From assembly GCA_015069695.1 (NCBI GenBank), contig JADCRZ010000007.1:62001-126000 (forward strand): DNA of 64,000 nucleotides. Direction: 5' to 3'. A program made the position numbers and the translations under genes. Source of the DNA: Williamsia sp. (GTDB lineage Bacteria; Bacteroidota; Bacteroidia; Chitinophagales; Chitinophagaceae). The notes below the pieces were generated by a model. It did no database searches, was not told where the DNA came from, and saw only the letters and a program-made list of their open reading frames with translations. This document shows, piece by piece, positions 8,444 through 17,056 of this stretch; within the stretch, counting starts at the first letter, position 1; each line of letters starts with the position of its first letter.

Positions 8444-10564
8444 ATGAACCACGAACACCACAATCACAACCACGAGCATCAGCACCAGAGCAATGCTCAT
8501 CCTCCCCAACCGGCGCCTACGGCTGCGTTAAAACAACAAGCTGAGAACGAAGCACACCAACACCATCATGGGCCAGAGGAAAAGGGTCGGGCCGCGGAAG
8601 GGTCTATGCACGACAAGCACGCCGGGCACCATACCGAAGACTTTCTAAAGCGGTTTTGGATTTGTCTTATACTGACCCTCCCTGTATTGTTGCTTTCTCA
8701 CATGATACAAACATGGTTGGGCTTTAGCATAAAGTTCCCCAGCGACAGCTATGTATTACTGCTGTTGGGCAGCGTCATTTACTTCTATGGCGGCTGGCCT
8801 TTTTTAACCGGCATGGTGCGGGAGATTAAAGACAAAGCCATCGGCATGATGACACTGGTAGCGCTGGCTATCTCGGTAGCTTACTTCTACAGTGCTGCCG
8901 TGGTGTTTGGACTGCGGGGCATGGATTTCTTTTGGGAACTGGCCACGCTGATTGATATTATGCTGTTGGGTCACTGGTTGGAGATGCGGTCGCAGATGGC
9001 AGCTTCCAATGCCCTGCAATCGCTGGTAGCCCTGTTGCCTTCAAATGTGCATGTGGAAAGGGACGGCACCGTTACAGACATTGATTTGAAAGACTTGAAG
9101 AACGGCGACATTGTTTTGATAAAGCCAGGCGAGAAAATCCCTGCCGACGGCCACGTCATTGATGGCAGTTCGTATGTAAACGAAAGCATGTTGACCGGCG
9201 AAAGCGTGCCGGTAAAAAAAGAAAAGGACACAAAGGTAATTGCCGGCTCGGTCAACGGCGATGGCTCTCTTCGGGTGCATGTATCAGGGGCAGGCGCAGA
9301 GAGCTATTTAAACAAAGTCATCACCTTGGTGCAATCGGCACAAAGCGCAAAATCAAATACGCAGAATTTGGCCGATAAAGTAGCCAAGTGGCTGACCATT
9401 GTTTCCATTTTGGTAGGCGTTGCTACATTCCTTTATTGGTATTCGGTTGAAGGAAACCTTGCTTTTGCATTGGAGCGACTGGTAACGGTGATGGTAACAT
9501 CCTGCCCCCATGCGCTGGGTGTGGCTATCCCTTTGGTAGTGGCCATTTCCACCACCAAAGCAGCCGTGAGCGGTTTGCTCATTCGCAACCGCACGGCCTT
9601 TGAGAATGCCCGAAAACTCACCACTATCATTTTCGACAAAACGGGCACACTTACCAAAGGTTCACACGAAGTGCAACAAATCATTTCTTCTCCAAACAAG
9701 CTCTCACAGGATGAAGTCCTTCAATACGCTGCTTCGGTACAGCAAAACTCGGAGCATCACATCGCCCACGGTGTATTGCGCAAGCTGAAAGAGAGAAATC
9801 TACCCTTGTGGAAGGTGGAAGACTTTAATTACATGCAGGGCATCGGCGTTAGTGGAAAAGTGAATGGAAAGAATGTACTGTCTGTTGGCCCTAACTATTT
9901 CAAGCAAAACAATCTTCCGCTGCCCATGTTTGCAGGTTCCGTTGATCGGAATATCGAAACCATTAGTTATCTGTTAGTCAACAATGAGCTGTCCGGTGTA
10001 ATTACGCTCGCCGACGCCATTCGTGAGACATCGGCTGAAGCCGTTCAGCAGTTGAAAGCAATGAACATTAAATCGTTTTTACTTACCGGCGATAACGAAA
10101 ACATTGCAAGTGCCGTTGCCAATAGGTTGAACATGGATGGTTTCTTAGCCAACGTATTGCCGCACGAAAAACAAATTAAAGTAAAGGAATTTCAGGACAA
10201 AGGTGAAGTGGTGGCCATGACCGGCGACGGGGTGAACGATGCGCCTGCGTTGGCTCAAGCCGATGTGGGCATTGCGGTAGGCAGCGGTACGGATGTAGCC
10301 GCAGAAACAGCCGACATCATCTTGGTAAACAGTGATCCGACTGACGTTGTAAACATGATAGCTTTCGGCAGGGCTACGTACCGAAAAATGGTGCAAAACC
10401 TGTTTTGGGCGGTTGGCTACAACGTGGTGGCCATTCCATTGGCAGCCGGCTTATTGTATCCCCGGTTTGTGCTTAGCCCGGCTATGGGCGCAGTTCTCAT
10501 GAGCTTGAGCACCATCATCGTTGCCTTCAATGCGCAACTGCTGCGAAAAGAGTTTAAATCTTAA
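8444..10564 (+). CDS. copB: CPH-type copper-transporting P-type ATPase (P1B-3, CopB-like)
   Basis: 706 residues. The cytosolic N-terminus (1-75) is His-rich ([10 protein letters not shown] and similar) in place of HMA domains. After four TM helices come the actuator TGES (~250), the transport-site CPH motif in TM6 (TSCPHALG, ~350), the phosphorylation site DKTGTLT (~396) and the hinge GDGVNDAP (~594). CPH rather than CPC, together with the His-rich N-terminus, defines the CopB group, linked to Cu(II)/Cu(I)/Ag export from the cytoplasm to the periplasm. It would feed the periplasmic Cus-like pump encoded just upstream. The gene is only 10 bp from the aldolase gene. Confidence 0.9.
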   Translation: MNHEHHNHNHEHQHQSNAHPPQPAPTAALKQQAENEAHQHHHGPEEKGRAAEGSMHDKHAGHHTEDFLKRFWICLILTLPVLLLSHMIQTWLGFSIKFPSDSYVLLLLGSVIYFYGGWPFLTGMVREIKDKAIGMMTLVALAISVAYFYSAAVVFGLRGMDFFWELATLIDIMLLGHWLEMRSQMAASNALQSLVALLPSNVHVERDGTVTDIDLKDLKNGDIVLIKPGEKIPADGHVIDGSSYVNESMLTGESVPVKKEKDTKVIAGSVNGDGSLRVHVSGAGAESYLNKVITLVQSAQSAKSNTQNLADKVAKWLTIVSILVGVATFLYWYSVEGNLAFALERLVTVMVTSCPHALGVAIPLVVAISTTKAAVSGLLIRNRTAFENARKLTTIIFDKTGTLTKGSHEVQQIISSPNKLSQDEVLQYAASVQQNSEHHIAHGVLRKLKERNLPLWKVEDFNYMQGIGVSGKVNGKNVLSVGPNYFKQNNLPLPMFAGSVDRNIETISYLLVNNELSGVITLADAIRETSAEAVQQLKAMNIKSFLLTGDNENIASAVANRLNMDGFLANVLPHEKQIKVKEFQDKGEVVAMTGDGVNDAPALAQADVGIAVGSGTDVAAETADIILVNSDPTDVVNMIAFGRATYRKMVQNLFWAVGYNVVAIPLAAGLLYPRFVLSPAMGAVLMSLSTIIVAFNAQLLRKEFKS

Positions 10565-10574
10565 AACAAAAGTT

Positions 10575-11648
10575 ATGACTATCGAAAAGCTAAGCGAAAT
10601 ATTGGGTGAAGAAGCGCAATCGCTTCTGTCGTATAAATGTTCAGCCGTGCCCAAGGAGAAACTGCATCTTCCGTCTCCCCATTTCGTGGATGAAAACTTT
10701 GCTCTTTCCAACCGCAATGCTCCCACGCTTCGCAGTCTTAGATTTCTTTACAATACCGGTCGTTTGGCCAACACAGGCTATTTGTCCATTCTTCCTATTG
10801 ACCAAGGCATTGAACACAGTGCCGGAGCTTCGTTCGCTCCAAATCCAATGTATTTCGATCCCGAAAATATCGTTCGCCTTGCTATCGAAGGTGGATGCAA
10901 CGGCGTTGCCACCACCTTCGGCGGGTTGGGTTTAATGTCCCGGAAATATGCACACAAAATCCCTTTCATCGTAAAGATTAATCACAACGAGCTATTGACC
11001 TACCCCAACAAGTACGACCAGATCATGTTTGGCTCGGTGAAGGATGCCTGGAATTTAGGTGCGGTTGCCGTGGGCGCCACTATCTATTTCGGTTCGGTTA
11101 ATTCCGACCGTCAAATTATCGAGGTATCGAAAGCGTTTGAAGAAGCCCATGCTTTAGGGATGGCAACTATTCTTTGGTGCTATCTACGTAACGATGCTTT
11201 CAAAGTTGGCGGCAAAGACTACCATGTGGCAGCCGATTTAACTGGACAGGCCAACCATTTGGGCGTGACAATACAAGCTGACATCATTAAGCAAAAACTC
11301 CCGGAAGATAACGGCGGCTACACGGCACTGAACATGGGCAACAGCAGCTACGGCAAATTAGACAAACGGATGTATAGCGAACTGGCATCGGATCATCCGA
11401 TTGATTTGTGCCGTTACCAGGTGTTAAACTGCTATAACGGACGCATTGGATTGATCAATTCCGGCGGCGCTTCGGCGGGAAGTTCAGACACAAAAGAAGC
11501 CATACGAACATCGGTCATTAATAAGCGGGCTGGCGGCATGGGATTAATCTCCGGCCGGAAAGCTTTTCAACGGCCGTTCGATGAAGGCATAGCGCTTTTG
11601 CAAGCCATTCAAGACGTTTACTTGATGAAGGAAATAGACATTGCTTAA
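10575..11648 (+). CDS. fbaB: Class I fructose-bisphosphate aldolase (FbaB/DhnA type)
   Basis: 357 residues from ATG 10575, ten bases after the ATPase stop; longer in-frame starts lie inside the ATPase. The N-terminal '[13 protein letters not shown]' and '[11 protein letters not shown]' are hallmarks of the archaeal/DhnA-type class I aldolase, a TIM barrel that forms a Schiff base with lysine, with '[10 protein letters not shown]' carrying a likely active-site lysine. It interconverts fructose-1,6-bisphosphate with DHAP and GAP without needing a metal. Its place inside a copper operon suggests a metal-proof substitute for a zinc class II aldolase under metal stress, but that is an inference from position. 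Confidence 0.9.
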   Translation: MTIEKLSEILGEEAQSLLSYKCSAVPKEKLHLPSPHFVDENFALSNRNAPTLRSLRFLYNTGRLANTGYLSILPIDQGIEHSAGASFAPNPMYFDPENIVRLAIEGGCNGVATTFGGLGLMSRKYAHKIPFIVKINHNELLTYPNKYDQIMFGSVKDAWNLGAVAVGATIYFGSVNSDRQIIEVSKAFEEAHALGMATILWCYLRNDAFKVGGKDYHVAADLTGQANHLGVTIQADIIKQKLPEDNGGYTALNMGNSSYGKLDKRMYSELASDHPIDLCRYQVLNCYNGRIGLINSGGASAGSSDTKEAIRTSVINKRAGGMGLISGRKAFQRPFDEGIALLQAIQDVYLMKEIDIA

Positions 11649-11660
11649 CAAAACAAGATC

Positions 11661-12425
11661 ATGGCGAAAAGCAAGCACTATTACATCAGAAAAACACACC
11701 GCTACCTTGGGGTAATACTGGGCGTACAATTTTTGTTCTGGACGTTGGGCGGTTTGTACTTCAGTTGGAGCAGTATTGACGAAATACACGGCGATCTACA
11801 ACGCAAACAAACCCCAAAGCCCGATGGCAGCATCCAAATGGTTTCGCCCGACAGTGTCTTGCGCCATCTGCCTCAAAGAGTGGATTACATCAATTCCCTG
11901 CAGCTTGTGAATATTTTGCAGCAACCCCATTACAGCATAACCTACTTTTCCCAAGGCAAATTGTCCAAGCTTTTGGCCGATGCAAGGACTGGAATGGAAC
12001 GCCAGCCCGTTTCGAAAGATGAGGCTGTAAAAATTGCGACAGAAAGCTTCAAAGGAACACCCACTTTAAAATCGGTTGAATACATCACCACCACAAACGG
12101 CCATCACGAATACCGGGAGAAGCCGCTGCCTGCATGGGCCATTACCTTCGATCACCCGACCAATACAACAGTCTATGTCTCATCAGAAGTTGGACGAGTA
12201 GAGGCATTCCGCAACAACAAATGGCGCTTGTTTGACCTCTTGTGGATGATGCACACAATGGATTACAAAGAGCGGGACAATTTCAACAACTGGTTATTGA
12301 GAGCCTTTGCGCTGTTTGGGCTTCTCACAATCTTGTCAGGTTTTGTGCTTTATTGGGTAAGCCGCAAAAGGAGAAGGAAGCGAATGCCCACTCTGCAAAC
12401 GTCAACAAATCACCAAACCATTTGA
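11661..12425 (+). CDS. PepSY-domain membrane protein
   Basis: 254 residues with one TM near the N-terminus (15-35; 'GVILGVQFLFWTLGGLYFSW') and one near the C-terminus (205-230), framing a periplasmic part with PepSY-like repeats, such as 'DEAVKIATESFKG'. The layout 'RKTHRYLGVILG' resembles PepSY-TM proteins of iron or copper reduction/uptake systems. The C-terminal tail is basic (SRKRRRKR). It follows fbaB by 12 bp and precedes the regulator gene by 11 bp. Function is unknown; PepSY proteins are usually inhibitors or redox partners on the periplasmic face. Confidence 0.75.
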   Translation: MAKSKHYYIRKTHRYLGVILGVQFLFWTLGGLYFSWSSIDEIHGDLQRKQTPKPDGSIQMVSPDSVLRHLPQRVDYINSLQLVNILQQPHYSITYFSQGKLSKLLADARTGMERQPVSKDEAVKIATESFKGTPTLKSVEYITTTNGHHEYREKPLPAWAITFDHPTNTTVYVSSEVGRVEAFRNNKWRLFDLLWMMHTMDYKERDNFNNWLLRAFALFGLLTILSGFVLYWVSRKRRRKRMPTLQTSTNHQTI

Positions 12426-12436
12426 GAGATGCAAGC

Positions 12437-13000
12437 ATGATGTTGTTCATAAAAAATATGGTTTGCCCAAGATGTATTTTAGCCGTAAAACGGGAGTTAG
12501 ACGAAATGAACCTCCGTCCGGCCCATATTGAACTGGGTTTTGCGGATTTCGACTATGACCTTGACAAAGAAGAACTCAAAGAAATAACCAGACGATTGGT
12601 GAACTTGGGTTTTGAAATATTGCAGGACAAGAAGAGCCGTCTGGTGGACCAGGTGAAAACACTTCTCGTCAAAAAGTTTCAGCAAAAAAAGATTGAAGAA
12701 CATTTCAGTGTCAGAAAATATCTATCTGCTCACATTAAAAACGATTACACCACTATCAGCAAAACATTTTCGGAAAGTGAAGGGCACACAATAGAAAAGC
12801 ATTTCATTCTGTTACGATTGGAGAAAGCGAAGGAACTGATTTCGTACGGCGAACTGACAATGGTGGGCATTGCGAAGAAATTAGGTTATAGCAGCGTTCA
12901 ACATTTGTCTGCACAATTTAAAAGCATCATTGGGATTTCGCCAAACACATACAAAGCCAATCAACAGCTTAAGCGAAAGTCAATTGATAAACTCGGATAA
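12437..13000 (+). CDS. AraC-type regulator with N-terminal CxxC metal-sensor domain
   Basis: 187 residues from ATG 12437 (MMLFIKNMVC). Residues 1-63 look like a compact HMA-like ferredoxin fold: strand, loop NMVCPRC (CxxC), helix, and a final 'LVNLGFEIL' strand. Residues ~70-110 link to a full AraC C-terminal unit with two helix-turn-helix motifs ('TISKTFSESEG' and 'VGIAKKLGYSSVQHLSAQF'). The usual AraC cupin sensor is absent, so metal would be sensed by a chaperone-like domain directly attached to the DNA-binding part. It overlaps nothing and sits at the end of the efflux operon, which suggests auto-control. A longer in-frame reading into the PepSY gene has no support. Confidence 0.8.
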   Translation: MMLFIKNMVCPRCILAVKRELDEMNLRPAHIELGFADFDYDLDKEELKEITRRLVNLGFEILQDKKSRLVDQVKTLLVKKFQQKKIEEHFSVRKYLSAHIKNDYTTISKTFSESEGHTIEKHFILLRLEKAKELISYGELTMVGIAKKLGYSSVQHLSAQFKSIIGISPNTYKANQQLKRKSIDKLG

Positions 13001-13073
13001 AACAGCCGATGATGAAGTATTTTATCATACATACCTCGTTGTTGTTGTTTGTTCCCGTTTTTAACTTCCGCTC

Positions 13074-13430
13074 ATGAAGGCAGAGCTAATCATTACGTTC
13101 AACGAAGCCCAACTAAAGGATATTTTGAACTCTCTTGGTATTGCCGATTGCAAAAGAGCCATATTCTTTCTGCAAAGAAGAGTGCAGAAGGAGGAGGAGC
13201 AAAAGCGGCAAAAGAAGCAGGGAATACGGAAATGGGATGACGAGTTTCTGAACATGCGAATTGAAGAATTCGAGCTTAATCCGTGGACGCTCAACCGGCT
13301 CCGAGAAAACGAGCTGTTTACTGCAAGGGATGTCATTGACTTCGGCGTAGAAAATTTGGCAATGCTCCGAGGTATAGGAGCAAAAACAACTAACGAAATC
13401 AGGCGGGAAATCTTCAATAACCCATCCTAA
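13074..13430 (+). CDS. Stand-alone RNA polymerase alpha-CTD-like helix-hairpin-helix protein
   Basis: 118 residues with no signal peptide. The C-terminal half, 'IEEFELNPWTLNRLRE...' to 'LRGIGAKTTNEIRREIF', matches the RNA polymerase alpha-subunit C-terminal domain, including the two-HhH arrangement and the G-x-G-x-K turn. The N-terminal half (1-65) is unrelated to alpha-NTD and holds a charged Lys/Gln/Glu helix (QKEEEQKRQKKQ). The full alpha subunit is about 330 residues, so this is a free domain. It lies between the two sensor-AraC genes. It may bind DNA or activators as a competitor or adaptor, or it may be a general HhH protein. Confidence 0.7.
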   Translation: MKAELIITFNEAQLKDILNSLGIADCKRAIFFLQRRVQKEEEQKRQKKQGIRKWDDEFLNMRIEEFELNPWTLNRLRENELFTARDVIDFGVENLAMLRGIGAKTTNEIRREIFNNPS

Positions 13431-13566
13431 GCGGCAACTGGTAAAATACTATTGGCAAACGCATTTCTTCCAAAATTGTTCTTTTCTATTTTAAGACCAT
13501 GAACACCACCAACAGCGATAGCCATGTGTCTGGCAATTAAATGCGATATAACTCCTAATAAAATGT

Positions 13567-13605
13567 AACGATTTCCTGTGATTTTGCAACGATTGACATC
13601 GTTGC
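13567..13605 (+). promoter_or_regulatory. Candidate operator: AACGATT direct repeats plus inverted arm
   Basis: AACGATT occurs at 13567-13573 and again at 13588-13594, a spacing of exactly 21 bp (two helical turns), as AraC-family proteins prefer for half-sites. The second copy is also one arm of a perfect inverted repeat: GCAACGAT (13586-13593), 4-nt loop, ATCGTTGC (13598-13605). A loose Bacteroidota -7 element (GAACTTTG, 13612-13619) follows. It lies 100-150 bp before the gene pair containing the second sensor-AraC regulator. The function is predicted only from geometry and position. Confidence 0.4.
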
Positions 13606-13720
13606 TTGTTTGAACTTTGCATCAACGGAAATTACGCATGAAGTCATGACAAAAATCATGTTGTAAAATAACGGCTGTCATTGGATTGTAGGAATTGAAA
13701 TTGTTCTTTCGTATAATCAG

Positions 13721-14113
13721 GTGAAACGTTTAATCGTCATATCATTCCTGCTGATTTATGCCACAACCGCTTTTGGCATTACAATAGATTTTCACTACTG
13801 CCAGGGACGGATGGTAAAATCTTCTCTGCTCAACATTGAGGCAAAACCGGATTGTTGTTGCAAGAGGGATACTTCCGGCACCATGTCTAAAGGGTGCTGT
13901 AATGATGACATAAAGGTTGCAAAATCCGAAAACCACAACACGGTACAAAGCGCTACGGCTCCTGATTTACCGGAACATGAGATAATAACTCATTTCCTTA
14001 GTTACCTGGTTCTTGCTGACCGGGCAGGCCGTCCAACTTCTTACACTATTTTTCTTAAACCGGAACGAGATCCTGAACCGGTTTATCTTCTTTGCCGGGT
14101 CTTCCGCATTTGA
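13721..14113 (+). CDS. HYC_CC_PP-like small secreted protein
   Basis: 130 residues from a GTG start (13721), which gives a normal signal peptide (KRLIVISFLLIYATTAFG). The mature part carries 'DFHYCQG', then CCCK and GCCND, matching the HYC/CC pattern of a short Bacteroidota-specific family often seen beside metal-efflux genes. Five clustered cysteines and one histidine could bind a soft metal on the periplasmic side. It ends 89 bp before the second sensor-AraC start and is probably co-transcribed with it. The trailing PP motif of the family is only weakly present here (DPEPVY). Confidence 0.65.
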   Translation: MKRLIVISFLLIYATTAFGITIDFHYCQGRMVKSSLLNIEAKPDCCCKRDTSGTMSKGCCNDDIKVAKSENHNTVQSATAPDLPEHEIITHFLSYLVLADRAGRPTSYTIFLKPERDPEPVYLLCRVFRI

Positions 14114-14201
14114 TTTTTGCCAACTTCTTTTCTGCGCACTTGCTATGGGTACAGCAACTGCGTCCGCCTGTACCTGTCTTCCAAACCAATCGGCAAAAGC
14201 A

Positions 14202-14804
14202 ATGGCAACTACTCATCTTTTCATACGCAATATGTGCTGCAATCGTTGCATTGACACAGTCACGCAACAGTTAACGTCGCTGGGCCATAAGCCCATAGCG
14301 GTCGGCATAGGCGAAGCAAAACTGGCAAAAGAGCTAAGTGCCGCCGAACGGGAAAAAATAAGCGTAACGCTGAAGGAAAGCGGCTTTGAACTGGTTTCAA
14401 GGCCCGATGACATTCTCGTGGTGCAGGTGCAGGCCGTGCTGATTAAATACTTAGATGAGTTGTTGATGAAAGGTGCCAAAAGCAAAAAACTGTCTTCCTA
14501 CCTGGCTGAAAAGATGGGGCGCAGCTACTACCACATTAGCCATGCGTTTTCCTCAACGCTGAAAACCACCATAGACCAGTATTTCATGTTGTTGAAGATG
14601 GAAAAAGCAAAGGAGTTGTTGTTGCGGGAAGAATTGAGCTTATCGGAGATAGCCTGGCAACTGGGTTATGGTTCGCAACAAACCTTCGGTACGCAGTTCA
14701 AAAAAGAAACCGGGCAATCACCCGGCGAATACCGCACCAACCCGAAGCATGGCCGGGTGAAAAGAGATAGCCTGCTGCCGCAACATTTCAAACAACATTC
14801 GTAA
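14202..14804 (+). CDS. Second AraC-type regulator with N-terminal CxxC metal-sensor domain
   Basis: 200 residues from ATG 14202 (MATTHLFIRN); an upstream in-frame extension into the preceding gene lacks support. Residues 1-65 repeat the sensor fold of the first regulator, with RNMCCNRC (an extra Cys before CxxC) and 'LKESGFELVS'. Residues ~95-190 are a complete AraC double HTH ('SYYHISHAFSSTL' and 'LSEIAWQLGYGSQQTFGTQF'). The two paralogues differ enough to sense different metals or bind different sites. The candidate half-sites at 13567-13605 lie upstream of this transcription unit. Metal sensing is inferred from the domain; there is no direct evidence. Confidence 0.8.
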   Translation: MATTHLFIRNMCCNRCIDTVTQQLTSLGHKPIAVGIGEAKLAKELSAAEREKISVTLKESGFELVSRPDDILVVQVQAVLIKYLDELLMKGAKSKKLSSYLAEKMGRSYYHISHAFSSTLKTTIDQYFMLLKMEKAKELLLREELSLSEIAWQLGYGSQQTFGTQFKKETGQSPGEYRTNPKHGRVKRDSLLPQHFKQHS

Positions 14805-14874
14805 GCAATCAAACCATTGCCGACAGGCGAAAAAATAATTTTGAATGCTGTTTTGAACACGTAAAATCAACACA

Positions 14875-15447
14875 ATGAAAAAGATTACAACCGCCGCATT
14901 TTCTCTGGCGCTGTTTCTGCCACAAATACTTTTTGCGCAAAAGGACAGCAGTGGCGTTTACCTGACCGGAGAAGATTTTCAGCAGCGGAAATTAAGCTAC
15001 GCCATCAACTGCAATACCGAGCAGCACAAAATCAAGCTGAATGATTTTTTTGGTAAGTCGTACATCACCGTCAAGCATTTTGACAGCAGCTACAAGCTGA
15101 ATAAAAACCAAATTTTCGGTTACAAAACCTGCGATGGTGAAATCGTCCGGTTTTTGGAGAAAAAGGAATTGGTGTTGCTGAACGCGGACGAAACAATTCT
15201 GATTTACCGTCATGAAGTCTCCAAGCCTGGTAAAGGACAAACAAACGTTACCAACTATTACTTCAGCAAAGACGCTCTTTCGCCGGCGCAATCGTTGACC
15301 ATCAAAAACGTAAAAAAGGCTTTTCCCGACAACCATGCCTTTCACATGAAGCTTGACGAGATGTTTAAATACAACACCGAATTAGCCGTGTACGATGACT
15401 TCCATAAAATGTATAAGCTAAACTGGATTTTCAAACAAAACCCCTAA
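14875..15447 (+). CDS. Secreted protein of unknown function (paralogue of the one at 51863)
   Basis: 190 residues with signal peptide to 'ILFAQK'. The mature part is a mixed strand/helix protein with 'VYLTGEDF', 'IFGYKTCDGEIVRF', a central 'LIYRHE' and 'YYFSKDALSPAQSL'. No known family is recognised. A second copy of the same plan sits at 51863-52312 in the Czc island, sharing the 'I.G++.DG...R..N' and 'YYFSKD' blocks, so it is probably a small family carried with metal-resistance loci. One cysteine in 'KTCDG' is a possible ligand. Function unknown. Confidence 0.7.
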   Translation: MKKITTAAFSLALFLPQILFAQKDSSGVYLTGEDFQQRKLSYAINCNTEQHKIKLNDFFGKSYITVKHFDSSYKLNKNQIFGYKTCDGEIVRFLEKKELVLLNADETILIYRHEVSKPGKGQTNVTNYYFSKDALSPAQSLTIKNVKKAFPDNHAFHMKLDEMFKYNTELAVYDDFHKMYKLNWIFKQNP

Positions 15448-15483
15448 ATAAAATCTTTTACAAACAATCATCAATCTACAGTC

Positions 15484-15918
15484 ATGAAAAAGACAATCAT
15501 TTTAATCATTTGCCTCTTCGTCGGTGCCACGTCTGTGATGGCGCAAACCAAAGCGGGAAGAGTTGACACAGCGCAACACGTTACGTTGTACACCTGTCCG
15601 ATGCACCCAGAGGTGCAAAGCCATGAGCCGGGAAAATGTCCCAAATGCAACATGGACTTGGCGCTTTCCACAAAAGAAAAGATGAAGGCAGGCATAACCA
15701 AGACCTACACCTGCCCGGTGCACCTGACCGTAAAAAGCCACGACCCGGGCAAATGCCCCCAGTGCGGGAGAAAGCTAAATCTGTCTCCCAAAGAACAGAT
15801 GAAGGCCGAGGTAATGAAGACCTACACCTGCCCCATGCACCCCGAAGTGGCCTTGGACAAAGACGGCAAGTGCCCGAAGTGCGGGAAAGACCTGGTCGAA
15901 AAGAAAGATAAGTCATAG
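15484..15918 (+). CDS. Secreted protein with three tandem heavy-metal-binding domains
   Basis: 144 residues: signal peptide (to 'VMAQT'), then three repeats of the HMBD motif: YTCPMHPEV..PGKCPKCNMDL, YTCPVHLTV..PGKCPQCGRKL and YTCPMHPEV..DGKCPKCGKDL. Each is separated by the linker 'K.KMKAG/KEQMKAE', which looks like internal duplication. In adaptors this domain occurs once at the N-terminus; here it forms a free string of metal-binding modules, a likely periplasmic metal sponge or donor. The middle copy lacks the MHP and GMD methionine/histidine positions (VHL, GRK), so its affinity may differ. Confidence 0.85.
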   Translation: MKKTIILIICLFVGATSVMAQTKAGRVDTAQHVTLYTCPMHPEVQSHEPGKCPKCNMDLALSTKEKMKAGITKTYTCPVHLTVKSHDPGKCPQCGRKLNLSPKEQMKAEVMKTYTCPMHPEVALDKDGKCPKCGKDLVEKKDKS

Positions 15919-16034
15919 CAGCAACGTCTCGCATCTTACAGCAAAAGGCACACGATAAAAAGGTGCGGGACTTTGGCCATTCCTAACACGCTTGACGCAC
16001 GGCGATGCGAAAAGCGACAAAACATGCAGCTACG

Positions 16035-16286
16035 ATGATGAATTATTTAATCCTAAGAAACGTAACGGGAGAACACAGTTTTGCCGAAGCGGAAGAAGTT
16101 CTTCGCAGCGATGGATTTCATTTACTGCCGGCCAATGGAGATGAAGTGCGAATAGACGGGAGCCTTCTGTCAGCGAATGATGTGGCAAAAATTAAAGACA
16201 AGTTGAAATCTATCGGGTTCCTGCTCGCCTCTTTTATGCAGCAGTCGTGGCACTATCCCTCACCCAAAATTGACGTTCTGTTGTAA
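16035..16286 (+). CDS. Orphan sensor-like domain without CxxC or HTH
   Basis: 83 residues from the double ATG at 16035; an ATG at 16005 is also possible. The whole chain aligns with the N-terminal sensor domain of the two AraC regulators: 'YLILRNVTGEHSF' against 'THLFIRNMCCNRC', and 'LSANDVAKIKDKLKSIGFLLAS' against 'LSAAEREKISVTLKESGFELVS' (written here as short blocks). The cysteines are replaced by T/G/E/H, and no helix-turn-helix follows. It could be a decoy partner that pairs with the regulators' sensor halves, a decaying copy, or a sensor for another ligand (Glu/His). Confidence 0.6.
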   Translation: MMNYLILRNVTGEHSFAEAEEVLRSDGFHLLPANGDEVRIDGSLLSANDVAKIKDKLKSIGFLLASFMQQSWHYPSPKIDVLL

Positions 16287-16343
16287 GAATAAATAACCGG
16301 CCGGTTTCAACCATGTTTCGATAAACGGGCTAAACGGATGTGT

Positions 16344-16973
16344 ATGAAAAAAATACTTGTAGGCATAATAACTGTGCTGCTTCTGAATAGCTGTGGCACC
16401 TACACTAATATTTACTCGGACTACGACCGGGCAGCGGATTTTACAAAGTATAAAACCTTTGCCTGGCTCCCTGATAAGGCCGATACCACTTCTGCGCCCT
16501 ACAATAATGAAATCGTTCGTAACAACATCCGTAATTATTTCGGCCAGTGCATGAGCGACCGGGGTTACACTGTTAATTTAGAAAAACCAGACATACTCAT
16601 GCAGGTTGTGGTGCGTAACGCAAAAAAGGAACGAACCGTTTCCAGTTACCCAACAACCTACTATTACCGTCCGTATTACTTGGGTAGCTTGTACTATTCC
16701 CCTTATCCGTACAGGTATTATTATCACGGCTATCAAACTTTTAATTATGCATATCCCGGAGCCATCAGTACGCAAAAGCAGGAGTATTGGGAAAACTCCA
16801 TCACCCTGAATTTGATTGATGCCAAAAGCAGTCAATTGGTATGGACCGGAACGGCCCAAGGTGACGTTTATGACCCTGCTTATCTGAACAAAGACATTCA
16901 TCCGGCCGTGCACAGCATCGTTTCCAACTACCCGGTAAAGCCATTGGCAGGGAAAAGCCACCGGGCAAAATAG
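16344..16973 (+). CDS. DUF4136 lipoprotein
   Basis: 209 residues (ATG 16344 chosen; an ATG at 16338 adds two residues). Lipoprotein signal with LLNSCG. 'AADFTKYKTFAWLPD' and 'SITLNLIDAKSSQLVWTG' are the DUF4136 landmarks; family members are outer-membrane or periplasmic lipoproteins of unknown role. A Tyr-rich loop (YYYRPYYLGSLYYS) fills the middle. A second family member occurs at 39373-39948 on the minus strand, with the same plan and moderate identity. Genes 50 bp on either side face the same way, so it probably belongs to the island transcript. Confidence 0.8.
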   Translation: MKKILVGIITVLLLNSCGTYTNIYSDYDRAADFTKYKTFAWLPDKADTTSAPYNNEIVRNNIRNYFGQCMSDRGYTVNLEKPDILMQVVVRNAKKERTVSSYPTTYYYRPYYLGSLYYSPYPYRYYYHGYQTFNYAYPGAISTQKQEYWENSITLNLIDAKSSQLVWTGTAQGDVYDPAYLNKDIHPAVHSIVSNYPVKPLAGKSHRAK

Positions 16974-17056
16974 TGCTTGCACCAAAAAAAGTTCTTTCAC
17001 AAAGCAATTCTTAACCGGTGCTTCGCCGAAGCCGGAGCACCCCAAATCAAAAGGAC

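Noticed and set aside
8383-8543. Overlapping 53-codon frame at the start of the copper ATPase gene
   Set aside because: It runs over the His-rich N-terminus of the ATPase in another frame and shows no domain; the ATPase frame is clearly real.
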